This document shows positions 61,089 through 64,000 of a stretch of 64,000 bases of DNA, one piece after another. Source of the DNA: Neorhodopirellula pilleata. Lineage in GTDB: Bacteria; Planctomycetota; Planctomycetia; Pirellulales; Pirellulaceae. A program made the position numbers and the translations under genes. Location: assembly GCF_007859915.1 (NCBI RefSeq), contig NZ_SJPM01000001.1:1209086-1273085 (forward strand), given 5' to 3'. The first letter of the stretch is position 1. The number at the start of each line of letters is the position of its first letter. The notes below the pieces were generated by a model, which was given only the letters and a program-made list of their open reading frames with translations, ran no database searches and was not told the origin of the DNA.

Positions 61089-62213
61089 TCACCATCTTCC
61101 CAAGTCCACCATCACTCGGGCGACGGCCATCGCTGCCGATTGAGACCGTGTCTCTCGTTCGTGGAGCGTTTTGACGGTGTCGTGCAATCGAGCCAGCAGC
61201 TCGTTCCTCGCTTCGACCTGTTTCGCCGCCTCGATTCGATCAATCCGCCGTAGCACGCCGATTAGATAGGTCAGCGTCTGTGAATCATTTCCGTCGTGGC
61301 GGGTCGCCGCTTCAAGAAAAGCTTTGGCAGCCGCTTCGTTCTGTCCTTGTTCTTGCAGCATGATGCCGGTGGTTAACCAAAACAACGGCGATGACTGCGC
61401 ACCGTCGGGCCGATTTTGTCGCCATTCGTGAATCTGATTTGAATCGTCCAGTTCGATGACCGCTCGGCCGTAAAGGGCATAAGCGGGAACAAAGTCGGGG
61501 TGTCGTTCCAAAACCGCTCGCAACCGTTGAGCAACTTCGGCCCAACGTGAGTTCATTGCGTCGACCTTCGCGATGCCAAACTGGGCTCGTTGGTCCTCGG
61601 GACAAACGGACAATGCTTTCTCACACAGGGCAACATCCGGTTGCACCTGAGAAGGTTGTGCCAATACCGCCAATCCTTCTTCTTCGCCAAGGTTGTGTCG
61701 GGCGAGCCATCGAAGTTGTTCAATGGCCACCTCTTCGGTTCCCATGACGGTAGCCAATCCGGTTAAGTCAGATCTTTTCTGTATTGCATCGGGAAACTGC
61801 TCGATCGTTTGTTTTTGCACCCTCATCGATTCGAAGGGGCGACCGGCCGACATGTACATGGCCGCTAACCGATTCCGATCCTCAAGCGAGGCGTCAACAT
61901 TCCCCTGCACCAGAGTGCTCATCAAATCCGTCGCGAGGTCCCAGTCCCGGCGATTGGCCGCGACCGAAGCAAGCATCCGTTGCACAGACTGATTTTCAGG
62001 TTCCAGTAGCAACGACTGTCGCAGCAGTTTATCGGCCTCGTCCCACTGTTGTCGCGAGATCGCCAACTGAGCTTGGTTAAGCGGATCGGACCGGTTCGGT
62101 TTCGCCGTAACCTGTTCATCGATATCGACACGGGATGAGCAACCGCCCCAAAGAATGATCGCTAAGGAACATCCGACCACACATTTAAATCGCAAGCGTT
62201 CCGGCAAAACCAT
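61089..62213 (-). CDS. TPR lipoprotein, N-terminal part of a split TPR-ASPIC gene
   Basis: A 374-residue lipoprotein. The signal peptide ends in a lipobox-like WGGC (VVGCSLAIILWGGCSSRVD). TPR-like helices cover about 45-370 (AQLAISRQQWDEADKLLRQSLLLEP, WAEVAQRLRAVLERHPDFVPAYALYG). It ends MVDLGRW then TGA. The next codons in the same frame read EAEAWSRMALTLPDD, continuing the helical repeat without a break into the FG-GAP/ASPIC protein. A CGA-to-TGA change would explain the stop. ATG 62213 is the start used. Confidence 0.85.
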   Translation of the reverse strand: MVLPERLRFKCVVGCSLAIILWGGCSSRVDIDEQVTAKPNRSDPLNQAQLAISRQQWDEADKLLRQSLLLEPENQSVQRMLASVAANRRDWDLATDLMSTLVQGNVDASLEDRNRLAAMYMSAGRPFESMRVQKQTIEQFPDAIQKRSDLTGLATVMGTEEVAIEQLRWLARHNLGEEEGLAVLAQPSQVQPDVALCEKALSVCPEDQRAQFGIAKVDAMNSRWAEVAQRLRAVLERHPDFVPAYALYGRAVIELDDSNQIHEWRQNRPDGAQSSPLFWLTTGIMLQEQGQNEAAAKAFLEAATRHDGNDSQTLTYLIGVLRRIDRIEAAKQVEARNELLARLHDTVKTLHERETRSQSAAMAVARVMVDLGRW

Positions 62214-62609
62214 TAAGAATGAACCAACAGTGTCAAGAAATCGGGAGGATCAATTTGTTCGCAAAATAACAGTTTTTTTGCGTTTTATCCGATTCATCCA
62301 AGATGACTTTTCGAGAAACATATTGCAACGTGAATGTATGCCCCGGTGAGGTACGCCTAACATCGACGACAGTTCCCTCAACTCCTGGGGATTTCGCAAA
62401 TCAGCATTTGTTTTGCGTGAATTCACATGACACATCTGAATACTTGCGACGATAGTAGGGGTTGGCTATGAGCCTTTGACCGAGCATGACGCTTGATCCA
62501 GCCCCGTTCGCGGCAAAACCGGACGGTTCACGCAGCGACCTGGTCCCGCGTCGTTTCAACCCTGTGCCCATCCCCCTTTTTCCTATTCTGATTGCTTTGG
62601 AGATTCGTA
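62214..62609. other. Intergenic region upstream of the DUF1559 gene
   Basis: About 395 bp between divergent genes. A weak candidate promoter is TTGCGA (62444-62449), a 17-bp spacer and TATGAG (62467-62472), directed to the DUF1559 gene. No gene, repeat or clear hairpin was found in the rest. Confidence 0.5.
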
Positions 62610-63790
62610 ATGAAGAATGATACACCGAGACGACTCGGCTTCACCTTGGTGGAGTTGCTAGTCGTGATTGCCATTATTGGCGTTTTGGTTGGGCTATTGT
62701 TGCCCGCCGTCCAGGCGGCTCGTGAGGCCGCCCGACGCATGAGCTGCAGCAACAATTTCCACCAGTTGGGCTTGGACTGCACAACTATCACGCTGCTTAC
62801 GACAAGCTACCGATGAGTTATGGCGGAACTTGGCACTCTGCGGGTGGCAACGACGACACATCTAACCGAGGTCGCTTGAGCTTTTTGGTCGGCACTCTGC
62901 CGTTCGTCGAGCAACAAGCTCTTTGGGAATTGATCTCCAACCCATATCAAGTTCCTAATTCCAGCCCGGTACGAAGATACCCGGCGATGGGGCCGGTTCC
63001 ATTCCGTAGCGATTACGCGGCGTGGATCACTCAGGTTCCTGCTTTCCGTTGCCCGAGCGATCCGTCGGTGCCCGCGCAAGGCTTGCCCGGCTACACCAAT
63101 TATGCCGCATCCCATGGCGATTGTTTTTGGGAACAAACCGAAATCGGTATTCATGAGGACGGCACACGTGAAACCGATCCCGGCTGGGGAGAAGTCAATT
63201 CCAAGAAATACGCCCGAGGTGCCTTCAAGGCCCGGCACTTCACCGGGTTCCGAGACTTCCTTGACGGAACGGCGAACTCCATCATGGCCGGCGAAATCGT
63301 CGTCGACTCGGGCGAGAAAGAAATCGTTGGTACGGCATTGCGAGCCGACAACGCGGTCGCCAATACAGCCCCGATCGCATGGGCGACCCAAGCGGTCGGC
63401 GGAGGTCAAGTCGATCCCAATCGTCCCCAGTTCTACACCGTACGACACGGTGAATTCAATCCGGACGATCGAGGTCGTGGTCGCCAGTGGGCCAACGGCC
63501 GTGAGATGTTTACTCGTTTCCACACGATTCGCCCACCAAATAGTTACAACGTGATGCGCTGGTGGGACAACAACGGCATGTGGGGTGCCTCGAGTCGTCA
63601 CCAAGGCGGTGCTCACGTCTTGATGGGCGACGGAGCGGTTAAGTTCATCACCGACTCGATCGATACCGGCAACCAAAACGCACTACCGCTGATGGATGGC
63701 GGACGCGGTTTGGGTGAAGAAAGCCCGTATGGCGTTTGGGGTGCGGCGGGAACGATCGCCAGTAAAGAAACGCTTAGCTTAGATAACTAA
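62610..63790 (+). pseudogene. DUF1559 pseudopilin-like gene with one-base frameshift
   Basis: The start (ATG 62610, GGAG 7 bases before it) opens with the prepilin cleavage/N-methylation signal [22 protein letters not shown] and [18 protein letters not shown], the DUF1559 hallmark. At 62776-62777 a base appears missing: the frame after LGL should continue [19 protein letters not shown] but instead runs to a stop at 62814-62816. The remaining frame to 63790 carries the rest of the domain (FRCPSDPSVPAQ, FLDGTANSIMAGE, HQGGAHVLMGDGAVKFI). As sequenced the product would stop after about 68 residues. It could be a sequencing error, since all other parts are intact. Confidence 0.85.
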
Positions 63791-63810
63791 GATCCCTTGT
63801 TGAACGTTCG

Positions 63811-63837
63811 CTGATCAAGGCGTCTTGCCTTGATCAG
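63811..63837 (+). terminator. Hairpin downstream of the DUF1559 gene
   Basis: A perfect 11-bp stem CTGATCAAGGC / GCCTTGATCAG with loop GTCTT, but only a weak following T run. It may attenuate rather than end transcription into the lipoprotein gene at 63890. Confidence 0.6.
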
Positions 63838-63889
63838 CTTCAATGGTCAATACCTTACCTTCCTACTTTCGATACGAAAACACGAACTG

Positions 63890-64000
63890 ATGTTGAAAAA
63901 TAGTTTGATTTACGGATGCCTTGTCGCCGCGTTGTGTTGCTTCACGGTCGGCTGCGGTGGTGATACAACCACCAAAATCGCCGAACCTGTGCAGAAAACA
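63890..64000 (+). CDS. Lipoprotein, N-terminal fragment (cut by window edge)
   Basis: ATG 63890 opens a frame that stays open for 37 codons to the end of the window. The first residues form a lipoprotein signal with lipobox VGC (CLVAALCCFTVGCGGD). Small lipoproteins or carboxypeptidase-regulatory-like proteins often follow DUF1559 genes in planctomycetes, so a member of that type is likely; the rest of the protein is outside the window. Confidence 0.75.
   Translation, partial: MLKNSLIYGCLVAALCCFTVGCGGDTTTKIAEPVQKT

Noticed and set aside
61089-61091. UGA as a selenocysteine codon in the TPR-ASPIC gene
   Set aside because: The position is in a structural helix repeat with no redox partner, and no obvious hairpin of the bacterial SECIS type follows directly.

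Overview
The window reads as a chromosomal segment of a planctomycete close to Rhodopirellula and other Pirellulaceae. The evidence is family content typical of that group: a DUF1559 pseudopilin-like gene, a cytochrome/DUF1592-type gene coupled to a DUF1552 gene, an FG-GAP/ASPIC-UnbV protein, giant exported proteins with an N-terminal LESxRRxM motif, a PEP-CTERM protein, a Ser/Thr kinase next to an ECF-type sigma gene, an SHD1-containing protease, and two genes of the futalosine menaquinone route. I saw no rRNA or tRNA genes, CRISPR array, prophage or transposase gene.

Layout. 0-9 kb: a TPR protein faces an ABC exporter pair (ATPase plus permease fused to a CPBP protease), then a NtrB/NtrC-like two-component pair and a small membrane protein. 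9-15 kb: a truncated sigma factor coupled to a sensor-like Ser/Thr kinase, a PEP-CTERM protein, and a three-gene envelope/stress operon (YtxH-like, holin-X-like, DUF3618). 15-21 kb: a leftward run of birA, a GMC oxidoreductase, an MBL-fold hydrolase, mqnC, mqnA and a methyltransferase. 21-26 kb: a redoxin/copper-monooxygenase fusion, a YjbQ protein, a small conserved protein and fumC. 26-34 kb: a secreted Tyr/Pro-rich protein, two glycosyltransferase-type genes (the second visibly AT-richer) and the DUF1592-DUF1552 pair. 34-40 kb: rph, an Nramp-like transporter, nagB-nagA and a large S1C protease. 40-57 kb: a WD40 protein, a giant SdrD-B-repeat protein, a pectate-lyase-like enzyme coupled to an NMT1/THI5-type ABC importer, and a giant thioredoxin-cyclophilin-Ig protein. 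57-64 kb: an HU protein, a secreted unknown plus DUF374 acyltransferase, a TPR/ASPIC pair split by one in-frame UGA, a frameshifted DUF1559 gene and the start of a lipoprotein gene cut by the window edge.

The least expected material is non-coding. There are two compound heptanucleotide arrays; at the first, two convergent genes take their TAG stop codons from the same heptamer. Two related nested palindromes of about 200-250 bp occur 45 kb apart, one of them inside an ABC-transporter operon, and there is a perfect 30-bp inverted repeat between convergent genes. Two genes look freshly broken (in-frame UGA at 61089-61091, one-base deletion at 62776-62777), and an ECF sigma gene lacks most of region 2. 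I did not find a convincing new multi-gene defence or metabolic system. The repeat families are the best candidates for something under-described.
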